Both the position numbers and the translations under genes were made by a program. Below the pieces are notes generated by a model. The model was given only the letters and a program-made list of their open reading frames with translations. It was not told the DNA's origin and searched no databases. A DNA stretch of 64,000 nt, taken from assembly GCF_900143565.1 (NCBI RefSeq), contig NZ_FREX01000001.1:319640-383639 (forward strand), read 5' to 3'. Of this stretch, positions 1 to 7,878 are shown piece after piece. The stretch comes from Pseudovibrio sp. Alg231-02 (GTDB lineage: Bacteria > Pseudomonadota > Alphaproteobacteria > Rhizobiales > Stappiaceae). Each line of letters starts with the position of its first letter. The stretch's first letter is position 1.

Positions 1-248
1 ATTGCGTTTTCGCCTTCCAGAACCTGAACGATGGTTGGAGCGGAAGACATGAATTCTGTCAGTTCACCAAAGAATGGACGCTCTTTGTGTACTGCATAGA
101 AACCTTCTGCTTCACGCAGGGACATCCAAACGCGCTTGGATGCAACAACGCGGAGGCCAGCTTCTTCGAGCTTAGCGGTGATAGCACCGGTCAGGTTGCG
201 TTTGGTTGCGTCCGGCTTGATCATGGAAAACGTGCGTTCAATCGCCAT
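1..248 (-). CDS. ndk: Nucleoside diphosphate kinase, 5' part only
   Basis: Reading leftwards from the ATG at 248, the protein begins [20 protein letters not shown], the standard Ndk N-terminus with its nucleotide-binding Lys. It continues through the conserved [10 protein letters not shown] stretch before the window edge cuts it after about 82 residues. The catalytic-His region (NxxHGSD) lies outside the window. Ndk transfers the gamma phosphate from ATP to nucleoside diphosphates in the cytoplasm via a phospho-histidine, balancing NTP pools. The start is certain because the MAIERTF opening is strongly conserved. Confidence 0.95.
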   Translation of the reverse strand, partial: MAIERTFSMIKPDATKRNLTGAITAKLEEAGLRVVASKRVWMSLREAEGFYAVHKERPFFGELTEFMSSAPTIVQVLEGENA

Positions 249-741
249 CGTTATTACCTGCAGTTTGTCACGAGCTTCCGAAGGGCAGCTCTCATTAAAA
301 ATCTTTTTCCTGTAGCGCCTTAACAAAGCGCCACAAAGGTTCGCGCGAGATATACTTAAACTCTCCCTTAAAAAGCAAGAGGGTATATCCGTATTCCCAC
401 GTTGTCCTGCGTGAAAACTGCAGAAAACAGGCGATTATGACTCATTGATGACGGTTGCAATGCTGTTATCAGCCCTGCTCCGAGGCACCCCTCCCGCCTC
501 TTCCTTATGAGCCCCTTTGATTTTAAGGGGAGGTTTTCCCAAGGAGGCAATGTCGCGAATGCAGGCTTTTGGCGAAAAGGGTTGAGGTTCCAACAGGTTC
601 TGGCGCAGCATAGATAACTACGTCTTTCGGGTTGCGACTACACGTCTCCCCCTACGGCTGGTTTTGTTTGAGATGGGTCAATTTATAGAGGTTCAAAGGC
701 GTGCATTGTTCTTGCAACAGACATAGCAAGAGGACACCCCT
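249..741. other. Intergenic region between ndk and the DinB gene
   Basis: No convincing gene in this 493-base stretch. It separates two divergent genes and so should hold both promoters. A short hairpin (CCCCTT at 512-517 with AAGGGG at 525-530) is visible but has no following T run and is not called a terminator. The short ORFs here have no family resemblance. Confidence 0.5.
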
Positions 742-1275
742 ATGAAAGCAGCATTTGTAATGTATGCCTCCTATAACAAGTGGGCTAACGATCTATTGCT
801 TCAGGAATGCGACCAGATCACTGCGGAAGAGTACCACCGTGATCTTGGCGTTTATTTCAATTCCATTCATGGCACCATGGATCACCAGTATGTGGCAGAT
901 AAGGTCTGGCTCTATCGCTTTACCGGCCAGGGCGACCCGATTGATAGCCTTGACGAACAGTTGACCGGCGACCTTGCAACCTTGCAGGAAAAGCGCCGTC
1001 TGCTGGACGATCGTATCTGCTCGGTGATTGATCAGATGCAGGAGAAAGACTTCCTGCGCACCATGATCTATCGCACTGTGCGCAAGCCACTGGTGATGCA
1101 GCAGCCCCTTGGCGCTGCGCTGTTCCACTTCTTCAACCACCAGACCCACCACCGCGGACAGGTGCATGCCATGCTGACCCAGCTGGGCCGAACGCCTGCG
1201 GCGCTGGACATGATCTACTTCCAGCGTGAGACCGGTCAATGGATGGCAAAAGAAGAAGACATGATTACCGCCTGA
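742..1275 (+). CDS. DinB-family metal-binding protein
   Basis: A 177-residue protein of the usual DinB/YfiT-like four-helix-bundle size. His48 (in GTMDHQY) and the C-terminal NHQTHHRGQVHAML stretch with His133 and His137 form the typical three-histidine divalent-metal site. Members act as thiol-dependent transferases or are damage-inducible proteins of unknown substrate, so only the family can be assigned. The ATG follows AGAGGAC by a few bases, a good ribosome-binding site. It stands alone between ndk and a DUF1801 gene on the same strand. Confidence 0.85.
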   Translation: MKAAFVMYASYNKWANDLLLQECDQITAEEYHRDLGVYFNSIHGTMDHQYVADKVWLYRFTGQGDPIDSLDEQLTGDLATLQEKRRLLDDRICSVIDQMQEKDFLRTMIYRTVRKPLVMQQPLGAALFHFFNHQTHHRGQVHAMLTQLGRTPAALDMIYFQRETGQWMAKEEDMITA

Positions 1276-1381
1276 CGAAAGGCAGCTGATTTCGCCTGAT
1301 AATCGGGCGTGTGCTCTTGTTTCTCCCTGAAGAGGTCAATTATGATCTGGCATTGATCATGATCTTTTCAGGGATGCATTT

Positions 1382-1819
1382 ATGGAGCGTGTTACAAAGC
1401 CCGGCAAACAGTCCGCTCAGGCGCCCTTGCCTGATGACGTTGCGGCGGTGTTTGCCGCTTACCCTAAGGACAAACGCGTCCGCCTGCTGGACCTGCGCTC
1501 GCTTATCCTGGACTGCGCCCAGCGCTTATATGGCCCCTCCTCGTTGACAGAGACCCTGAAGTGGGGTGAGCCTTCCTATCGCCCTTTGCCAAAACATGGC
1601 GGCACCACGGTGCGCCTTCACTGGAAACCAAAGTTCGGCGATCAGCTCGGCCTGTTCGTGCACTGCCAGACAACGCTCATCGCCGACATGCGCGCCCTTT
1701 ATGGCGATGTGCTCTCATTTGAGGGAAACCGGTGTTTGTGGGTGCCTTCCGATGGCGATTATCCGCGTGATCCAGTCGAGCACTTTGTGGCGGAGGCGTT
1801 CAGGTATGGGAAGAGGTAG
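1382..1819 (+). CDS. DUF1801 domain protein (YdhG-like)
   Basis: 145 residues. The central part (ILDCAQRLYGPSSLTETLKWGEPSY followed by a beta-rich half) matches the DUF1801/YdhG fold, in which a helical start leads to a conserved 'E.-.WG.P.Y' segment and strands ending near an 'Fxxxx' tail. No catalytic residues are known for the family and the role is unknown. The frame begins ATGGAGCGTGTTACAAAG. The previous gene ends about 100 bases upstream and there is no obvious terminator between, so co-transcription is possible. Confidence 0.75.
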   Translation: MERVTKPGKQSAQAPLPDDVAAVFAAYPKDKRVRLLDLRSLILDCAQRLYGPSSLTETLKWGEPSYRPLPKHGGTTVRLHWKPKFGDQLGLFVHCQTTLIADMRALYGDVLSFEGNRCLWVPSDGDYPRDPVEHFVAEAFRYGKR

Positions 1820-1929
1820 GAGTTGCTCTCTCCAAGCCTAAAAGAAAGCACTTCTTTCATTGATTGAAGTAAAGAAAATACATTAAATTAGAAAGCTAAA
1901 TCTGATTTAATTCTAATGGGTTAGGTATT

Positions 1930-2754
1930 TTGAAGATCAATTTTTCGTCTTTTGACTGGTGGCATATTTTTTTGCTGTTTTTTTTCGCGGTATTTGCGCT
2001 CACCTTCATTACTTTTTCGGCTTACGGAGCCCTGTCGGTATTCGGAGTGCTAAGAGGTGCTACCATCGACATCTCACCATCAGAAGACTTTCTAGTGGCG
2101 GCACTAGGCGTTGCTGCAACTGTTATTGTTGCGATAATTACTCTGCTCTCAGTTTTGGCAATAAAACAACAAACCACCACAGCCCAAGAGCAAGCCGAGT
2201 ACGAACGTCACAGACGAGCGGAAATGTATCGTGCTCGCCTGCCTTTTGATCTTGTAGACCTCAGTAAGTTTATTGACCTTCTCGCATCTCATTACGACCG
2301 ATTAGTCAACGAAATAAACCGTAGAGAAGAAGCAAGCGAACCCGAAATCTCAATTAAAGAAATTAATAAAATTGGCTTCAGAGACCTTAAAGATCCACGT
2401 CGTTACATGGATTCACTTTGTGGTTATCTGGAGTATGGCGATCAGCAAATTGCAACGTCGATCATCTCAGTAATGCATGAATTGCAAACAACATATTCCA
2501 GCGCATCGTTCAATGAAGAGCGCGACTTAGTATTTGATGCAGAGAGCTATCGATCTGAATTGATCAACTTAGCCAAACTCAAATCTGAAATATTGGATAT
2601 TCTCATGCAAATGAGGAAAGTCGGCACAGAAGAAATACTTGATATCTTTCAGCCGTCTTTTGAGCGAACCATACGTTCATGGGCATTCAATTCGACTGTA
2701 AGTCCCGAGCAAGTTCGATACTGCTTGGATTATTTTTCGAGAAATTACGCCTGA
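1930..2754 (+). CDS. Hypothetical membrane-anchored protein
   Basis: 274 residues, family not recognised. Two hydrophobic helices lie near the N-terminus (about residues 10-35 and 52-78). They are followed by a charged, mostly helical cytoplasmic portion with coiled-coil-like character (QQTTTAQEQAEYERHRRAEM) rich in Glu, Lys and Ile. The frame opens with TTG at 1930 and has only a weak ribosome-binding site, so the exact start is uncertain. The gene and its upstream bases are clearly more AT-rich than the flanking genes, which suggests later acquisition. It ends 13 bases before the earliest possible start of the ABC-F frame. Confidence 0.6.
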   Translation: MKINFSSFDWWHIFLLFFFAVFALTFITFSAYGALSVFGVLRGATIDISPSEDFLVAALGVAATVIVAIITLLSVLAIKQQTTTAQEQAEYERHRRAEMYRARLPFDLVDLSKFIDLLASHYDRLVNEINRREEASEPEISIKEINKIGFRDLKDPRRYMDSLCGYLEYGDQQIATSIISVMHELQTTYSSASFNEERDLVFDAESYRSELINLAKLKSEILDILMQMRKVGTEEILDIFQPSFERTIRSWAFNSTVSPEQVRYCLDYFSRNYA

Positions 2755-2859
2755 TCAAATTTAATCTTGCTTCCTGAAACCACGCCAGTATCAGAAAAAC
2801 TTAAAAATTGGATTGGTTCCCCCTTGCACAACAAGAGGTTTGCGGGCAAACAGCGTGGC

Positions 2860-4746
2860 ATGCTTCAGGTTTCTAATCTTACATATCGCATTGCCGGGCG
2901 TCTTTTGATCGACAATGCCTCCGTTACTATTCCAAGTGGTGCGAAAACCGGTCTTGTCGGGCGCAACGGCGTTGGCAAGTCTACGCTGTTCAAGCTGCTG
3001 TGCGGTGAGCTGTCCGTTGAGAGCGGCAGTGTGCACATGCCGCAAAAGGCGCGCGTGGGTCAGGTGGCTCAGGAAGCGCCGGGCACGCAGGAAACGCTTT
3101 TGGAAGTGGTTCTGGCGGCTGATACGGAACGCACCGCTCTTTTGGCTGAGGCCGAAACAGCTGAAGATGCACACCGTATTGCGGAGATCCATACGCGACT
3201 TGTCGATATTGAGAGCCACAGCGCTGAAGCGCGGGCCTCTGCGATCCTGAGCGGACTGGGCTTTTCTTACGACGAGCAGCAACAGCCGTGTGCCAACTTC
3301 TCCGGTGGTTGGCGTATGCGTGTTGCGCTTGCGGCCCTGTTGTTTTCCAAGCCAGACCTGATGCTGCTTGACGAGCCGACCAACTACCTCGACCTTGAAG
3401 GTACGATGTGGCTGGAGAACTTCATTGCGCGTTATCCGTATCAGGTTGTTCTGATCAGCCATGATCGCGACCTTTTGAACAATGCGGTCGACAGCATCGT
3501 GCATATGGATGGTGGCAAGCTCACCTTCTATCGCGGTGGTTATGACAGTTTTGACCGTCAGCGCCGTGAAACCATTTTGCTGCAGAAGAAGGCGGCTGAT
3601 AAGCAGGAAAAGGCACGCAAGCATATTCAAAGCTTCGTTGACCGTTTCCGCGCGAAGGCTACCAAAGCGAAGCAGGCGCAGTCTCGCATCAAGATGCTTG
3701 AGAAGATGCAGCCAATTTCCGTGCTGGATGAAGGTTCAGGACTGGAGCTGCACATTCCGCAGCCTGAGGCCAAGCTTTCTCCGCCGATCATCAAGCTGGA
3801 ACAGGCTTCTGTTGGCTATGATGACACGGTGATCCTGAAGAACCTGACGCTGAACATTGACCATGACGACCGCATTGCTCTTCTTGGTGCCAATGGTAAC
3901 GGTAAATCGACCTTCGCCAAGCTGATTGCCGGGCGTCTTGGGTTGATGTCTGGTGATATGACTAAGGCCACCAAGCTGAGCACTGCGTTTTTTGCGCAGC
4001 ATCAGCTGGATGACCTGATGCCCGAAAGCAACCCGATTGAGCATGTGCGTCCGCTGATGCCGGGTGCACTGGAATCCAAAATCCGCGCTCGTGTGGATCG
4101 GTTTGGTTTGCCGACAGACCGGATGCTGACCCCTGCCAAGGATCTTTCCGGTGGTGAGAAAGCCCGGTTGCTGCTGGGCCTTGCCACGTTCCATGGACCG
4201 AACCTTGTCATTCTTGATGAGCCGACCAACCACCTTGATATCGACAGCCGCGAAGCCCTTGTGCATGCGATCAACGATTATGACGGTGCGGTCATTCTCA
4301 TCAGCCATGACAGGCATCTGGTAGAGGCCTGTGCAGACCGGTTGTGGCTGGTTGCCGATGGTGGTGTAAGAAACTTCGACGGCGACATGGCGGAGTACCG
4401 CAAGCTGATCTTAAAGGGCGACGGTGGCTCCAAGTCCAAGGTCGCGGTTGAGGAGGACAGCGAGAAAGCGAATGCACAGGCACGCCGTAAGGAAGCTGCT
4501 GAACGCCGTGCCAAAACCGCACCGCTGAAGAAGAACATTGAAGCTGCGGAAAAAGAGATCTCCAAGTACCAGAAGTACATCAAAAAGCTTGATGCCCTGC
4601 TGGCTGATCCACGCATCTACACCGAGGCTCCGGACAAGGCAAAACAACACGCCATCCGCCGTGCTGCCTATGTGAAGGTGCTGGCAGAGACCGAAGAGAA
4701 CTGGCTGAAGATGTCCGCTGAGCTGGAAGAGCTGACAGGCGGCTAG
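2860..4746 (+). CDS. ABC-F family ATPase (YheS/Uup-like)
   Basis: Two ABC ATPase domains in one soluble chain without membrane segments, the hallmark of the ABC-F ribosome-associated class. Domain 1 has Walker A GRNGVGKST, signature SGGWR and Walker B LMLLDEPTNYLD. Domain 2 has GANGNGKST, signature LSGGEKAR and LVILDEPTNHLD. The linker between them is long and basic, and a Lys/Glu-rich coiled-coil tail follows, as in YheS. Such proteins act on translating ribosomes at the E site. The frame is open from a TTG at 2767, but MLQVSNLTYRIAGR at 2860 is the standard N-terminus, giving 628 residues. A strong terminator follows. Confidence 0.9.
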   Translation: MLQVSNLTYRIAGRLLIDNASVTIPSGAKTGLVGRNGVGKSTLFKLLCGELSVESGSVHMPQKARVGQVAQEAPGTQETLLEVVLAADTERTALLAEAETAEDAHRIAEIHTRLVDIESHSAEARASAILSGLGFSYDEQQQPCANFSGGWRMRVALAALLFSKPDLMLLDEPTNYLDLEGTMWLENFIARYPYQVVLISHDRDLLNNAVDSIVHMDGGKLTFYRGGYDSFDRQRRETILLQKKAADKQEKARKHIQSFVDRFRAKATKAKQAQSRIKMLEKMQPISVLDEGSGLELHIPQPEAKLSPPIIKLEQASVGYDDTVILKNLTLNIDHDDRIALLGANGNGKSTFAKLIAGRLGLMSGDMTKATKLSTAFFAQHQLDDLMPESNPIEHVRPLMPGALESKIRARVDRFGLPTDRMLTPAKDLSGGEKARLLLGLATFHGPNLVILDEPTNHLDIDSREALVHAINDYDGAVILISHDRHLVEACADRLWLVADGGVRNFDGDMAEYRKLILKGDGGSKSKVAVEEDSEKANAQARRKEAAERRAKTAPLKKNIEAAEKEISKYQKYIKKLDALLADPRIYTEAPDKAKQHAIRRAAYVKVLAETEENWLKMSAELEELTGG

Positions 4747-4772
4747 GCTTATCGCTTTCGAGAGAATGTTAT

Positions 4773-4806
4773 GAACCCGGGACTGGAAACAGTGCCGGGT
4801 TTTTTA
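4773..4806 (+). terminator. Rho-independent terminator after the ABC-F gene
   Basis: AACCCGG and CCGGGTT form a stem around a 14-base loop, followed directly by a T run (TTTTTTATT). It lies about 30 bases past the ABC-F stop codon. Confidence 0.85.
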
Positions 4807-4825
4807 TTGCTACGTGTAGAGCGCC

Positions 4826-5278
4826 TTATGCATCCCTGTCAGACATACCTATGTCAGTAGCTTCCCCCAACGGGAAGGACCGGCGTAGCCCAAATTTCAT
4901 GGCAAAGGCCAGGATCAAAGCAGTAAAGGCTAACATGAGCGTTGCGAAGAGAGCGTCACTTGGCTGGTTGGTGCAGACACTTCCCTTGCAATGCATTGCG
5001 ACCAGAGATGGCTCGCGCCTGTCGCCCTGCAACTTAAGCAGTTTTAAGTATGTGCGCTCGCTGAAGATATGGCTTTTGTCACGCTCGTTCATCACCACGA
5101 TCGCTTTGCCCGCAACCTCTAGACTGAGCTTTGCAAATTCAACAGTGTGCTCTTGAGCAACTTGCTTGTAGGAACTTGAATATCTGAGCACAGGCCACCA
5201 AGCCTGCATAGGGACGAAAGTGTGCAAGAGAATTGGCAAACACACCAACAGCCCAAGCTTCACCAGCGGTTGCGTCAT
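4826..5278 (-). CDS. Hypothetical protein with two membrane segments
   Basis: 150 residues, not recognised. A hydrophobic N-terminal segment (LVKLGLLVCLPILLHTFV) could be a signal peptide or anchor. A polar middle carries two Cys (HCKGSVC), and a second hydrophobic helix (ALFATLMLAFTALILAFAMKFG) lies near the C-terminus. This predicts a periplasmic domain of about 85 residues between two anchors, where the Cys pair could form a disulfide. It converges with the ABC-F gene across the terminator at 4773. Confidence 0.55.
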   Translation of the reverse strand: MTQPLVKLGLLVCLPILLHTFVPMQAWWPVLRYSSSYKQVAQEHTVEFAKLSLEVAGKAIVVMNERDKSHIFSERTYLKLLKLQGDRREPSLVAMHCKGSVCTNQPSDALFATLMLAFTALILAFAMKFGLRRSFPLGEATDIGMSDRDA

Positions 5279-5388
5279 CAGGCCTCTTCCAATTCAATAA
5301 GTTAGTTATCACAATAGGTTAACTGAGTTTTCTAATATACAGATTCACCGGCTTCACAAACTGATTCAAGTGACCGGTTCACACCATG

Positions 5389-5943
5389 TTAGACCTCAGA
5401 AACCAGTTTTGACAGGGCTTTTACTCGGTCGTACTTGGAGCCTCTCAGCTCCACCGTTTCGGGCAGGACATCCAGCAATCCGAGCGTGTCATCGCGGAGG
5501 ATTTGCTTCAGACGGGTGTCGGTTTGTTTCCGCAGTTTGGGGTATTCGATGGTGGTGGTGATCTCATCAGGTGAAATGAGCGGGAGGAAGATGATCAGGT
5601 CCAGAGTGCTGAAGGCTTGTTCGATCTGCCTCAGGAGCTGACCTGACGGCTCCCATTCATCGCCGTCTTGTTCACTCAGCACTTCCAGATAAGCCATGAA
5701 ATCCAGCGGACAGCGATCGAAGATTATGTTTTGCTCTGCACCGGAGGTGAGGATCGTTTTCAGGCTATGGCTCAGCTGCTCTGTGAAGCTTGCGATGGAG
5801 GGCTCATCTGAGAGTGCAATGCCCTGCTCTGCCAGGTCCCAATAAGGTTCCTGCGTGGCTTCATAGGTCAGGTGTTGATCGACAAAGTCTTCTATGAGTG
5901 TTGTTTTGCCGCTGCCGTGGGTTCCGGTGATTGCGATCCTCAT
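5389..5943 (-). CDS. P-loop NTPase (AAA_28 / nucleoside-kinase-like)
   Basis: 184 residues beginning MRIAITGTHGSGKTTLIEDF, a Walker A motif at the very N-terminus. A DRCPLDFMAYLEVL motif follows, resembling the DRxPLD lid/substrate region of thymidylate kinases and NadR-type kinases. An R-rich C-terminal part (LRKQTDTRLKQILRDD) could supply lid arginines. The family phosphorylates small substrates or acts as a regulatory ATPase; the substrate is unknown here. The frame is open further upstream to 5994, but the ATG at 5943 has AGGGGAC seven bases before it and fits the P-loop position. Confidence 0.75.
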   Translation of the reverse strand: MRIAITGTHGSGKTTLIEDFVDQHLTYEATQEPYWDLAEQGIALSDEPSIASFTEQLSHSLKTILTSGAEQNIIFDRCPLDFMAYLEVLSEQDGDEWEPSGQLLRQIEQAFSTLDLIIFLPLISPDEITTTIEYPKLRKQTDTRLKQILRDDTLGLLDVLPETVELRGSKYDRVKALSKLVSEV

Positions 5944-6018
5944 GCTGTCCCCTGAAGATAAAACGCCCCTCTCCGTGCTCGAAGTGAGGCGCATGATGTT
6001 CTCTATTGGCGCTCGGCT

Positions 6019-6711
6019 CTAAGCACTGCGCTTCAGCTCCAGCCAGATGTGGGGGATGTTGCGGCCATCGTCTTTGTGTTGGACGAATGTTGTTCTTGAA
6101 GCCTCTTTAAAACCGTCACCGTAATACGCTGCAATCTCTTCATCCGTCAGTGGCCATGGCGGGCCAGAGCGGTCGCCGGTGCCATCATAGTACCGCCCGA
6201 GGATGATCAGCGAGCCGCCGGGGGCGACGAGGCTTTTGAGAGGTTTGACCACATCACCGCGCATTTCAATGCCGATGGCCTGCAGAGTAAAGCATTCGTA
6301 GACCAGATCGAATTTGCCAACCCAATCTGCTGGCGGGTTGAACAGGTCTGCACAACGGAACTCGATTTCACCGGATGGGAAGCGCTTTTGCGCCCACTCT
6401 ATTGCTGTGGGCGCCACGTCGAAGGCCGAGGTTTTCCAACCAGCCTCATGCAAAGCATTGGCGTTATCGCCCAGCCCGCAGCCCACATCCAGCGCGGTGC
6501 GCCCCTCACCCTTGTTGTGTTTCAGCCATTCCACTAATGGCGCTTTTGGCTTCAGCTCGGCCCACGGGATCTCGTTGGTGTCGCCATCGGCAGTGGTGTA
6601 GACTTGCTCAAACCAGCTTTTGCGGTTTTCCCAGCCACCACCATTTGCACCTTCCAACGTATCCAGACGCGCGCGTAGTTGTTTGCGATGGTCTATGTCG
6701 TCAGTGGTCAT
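6019..6711 (-). CDS. Class I SAM-dependent methyltransferase
   Basis: 230 residues with motif I ALDVGCGLGDNAN, an acidic post-I residue in TSAFDVAPTAIEWA, and FDLVYECFTLQAI as motif IV. This is a small-molecule type Rossmann methyltransferase similar to TehB/thiopurine types; the acceptor is unknown. The ATG at 6711 overlaps the TGA of holC (ATGA), which fixes the start and implies translational coupling. The pair may therefore be co-expressed without being functionally linked. Confidence 0.85.
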   Translation of the reverse strand: MTTDDIDHRKQLRARLDTLEGANGGGWENRKSWFEQVYTTADGDTNEIPWAELKPKAPLVEWLKHNKGEGRTALDVGCGLGDNANALHEAGWKTSAFDVAPTAIEWAQKRFPSGEIEFRCADLFNPPADWVGKFDLVYECFTLQAIGIEMRGDVVKPLKSLVAPGGSLIILGRYYDGTGDRSGPPWPLTDEEIAAYYGDGFKEASRTTFVQHKDDGRNIPHIWLELKRSA

Positions 6712-7157
6712 GCTTTCCGGTCCCATCCGCCATTGTCGGTCTGCGCCCAGTATGTGAGTTCGTGGTCGCCGTTTTTGACCTCAAGCCAACGCTGTCGGGC
6801 TTCTTGCAAGGCATCCTGATCGTTGCCGTCGAACATATAAACAACGCGCTTGTACTGCGCCGGATCTGGTAGCGGTGCGCGGTCCACCAGAAAGCGGACG
6901 ATTGCCTCATTGGGGTTGTCGTTTTCCGTTGTCAGGTAGATGGGCTGAAATTCCGGATGGCCTTCCTTTTTGGTGCCGTGAGGCAGGAAACCATCGTCAG
7001 AATAGGTCCAGAGGTAAGAATCAATGGCATCACACCGTGCTTCCGTTCCAAACTGGATGGTGACAACCCATTCTCTCTCCAAGCACTTTTCAAGGAGAGT
7101 GGGCAAGGCCCGTTCCAGCGGAAATTTAGAGAGCTGGTAGAACAGCACTTCACTCAT
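6708..7157 (-). CDS. holC: DNA polymerase III subunit chi
   Basis: 149 residues, typical length for alphaproteobacterial HolC. Diagnostic stretches include FYQLSKFPLERALPTLLEKC at the N-terminus, DSYLWTYSDDGFLPHG in the middle and RVVYMFDGNDQDALQEAR near the end. The chi subunit links the clamp-loader psi subunit to single-stranded-DNA-binding protein at the replication fork. The gene is often next to pepA in proteobacteria. Here pepA lies about 700 bases away on the same strand, with a short interruption that holds a possible small gene on the other strand. Confidence 0.88.
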   Translation of the reverse strand: MSEVLFYQLSKFPLERALPTLLEKCLEREWVVTIQFGTEARCDAIDSYLWTYSDDGFLPHGTKKEGHPEFQPIYLTTENDNPNEAIVRFLVDRAPLPDPAQYKRVVYMFDGNDQDALQEARQRWLEVKNGDHELTYWAQTDNGGWDRKA

Positions 7158-7515
7158 ATTCTGGTTTCCCGTTTATCCGGCAGGCTTTTTGCGTCCTGCA
7201 GCCCAATACGCCGTGCGACGCATGCTGCATCAGGCTGCGCATGGAATATGTAAAGCCCAAATCACTGTGTTTCTCAATTGACCACATTTTATCCTAAAAA
7301 TTGTCGTGAATGATCCCAATTACATCGGGATATTCATAGGAATCGTTGATAAACCCAACCCAGACGCTTTAAAGGGCTAGACTTGACCGCATTCCTGGGG
7401 AATTTCGGTGTGGTGTTAAGCTTAGCGAAACCGACGCCAAATTATGGAGAGTGAAATGCTCTCATCTCTGTGGTGTTGTGGGACCGCAGGCATTGTATAT
7501 TTAGGAAACGACCAA
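7158..7515. other. Intergenic region upstream of holC
   Basis: About 360 bases without a recognisable gene. It contains the holC promoter region and, on the + strand, the presumed promoter of the small gene at 7516. No repeat or RNA gene is recognised. Confidence 0.5.
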
Positions 7516-7635
7516 ATGGCAGCGCGTATTGTATTGTTCTTTGCTCTTGTATCCGGTCTTGTTGGCGTAACAGCTGCAGTGGGTGCAATGCTTCCAGAAG
7601 CCTCCAGCTCCTGTATTCATTATCAGACCTGCTGA
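7516..7635 (+). CDS. Putative 39-residue secreted or membrane peptide
   Basis: The reading frame MAARIVLFFALVSGLVGVTA is a hydrophobic signal-peptide-like stretch followed by a short tail with two Cys (SSSCIHYQTC). The ATG at 7516 is preceded by AGGAAA at 7503-7508, seven bases away, a good ribosome-binding site. A strong terminator lies on the same strand about 90 bases downstream, which supports a real transcript. An alternative start at 7444 would give 63 residues but has no ribosome-binding site. No family is recognised. Confidence 0.4.
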   Translation: MAARIVLFFALVSGLVGVTAAVGAMLPEASSSCIHYQTC

Positions 7636-7724
7636 TTGACTGGAAAACCAACTTACTCTTTCAAATATAAAATTTTCTTTGAATATAGCGCTTAGCGCGT
7701 TTAACTCTTTTAAGATCAAGAATG

Positions 7725-7757
7725 CCCCTCTTCAGTTTGAAGTGGGGTTCTTTTTTT
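7725..7757 (+). terminator. Rho-independent terminator after the small gene
   Basis: CCCCTCTTC and GAAGTGGGG pair across a five-base loop (one T-T mismatch), followed by TTCTTTTTTT. The orientation fits a transcript from the small gene at 7516. Confidence 0.8.
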
Positions 7758-7798
7758 GCCGTCATCGAGAAGTCTCTGTAGTCTCAGTGATGAGCAGC

Positions 7799-7836
7799 AA
7801 AAAAGGCCAGCCACAGCTTCTGTGACCGGCCTTTGT
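7799..7836 (-). terminator. Rho-independent terminator of pepA
   Basis: Read on the minus strand, AAAGGCCGGTCACAG pairs with CTGTGGCTGGCCTTT around a three-base loop, followed by a T run. It lies about 40 bases past the pepA stop codon. Confidence 0.85.
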
Positions 7837-7878
7837 TCGTTTAATTTAGCACATGCATTTTATTGCCTGATGCAAGGC

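Noticed and set aside
512-530. CCCCTT/AAGGGG hairpin as a terminator
   Set aside because: Short stem and no T run; it is also not at the end of a gene.
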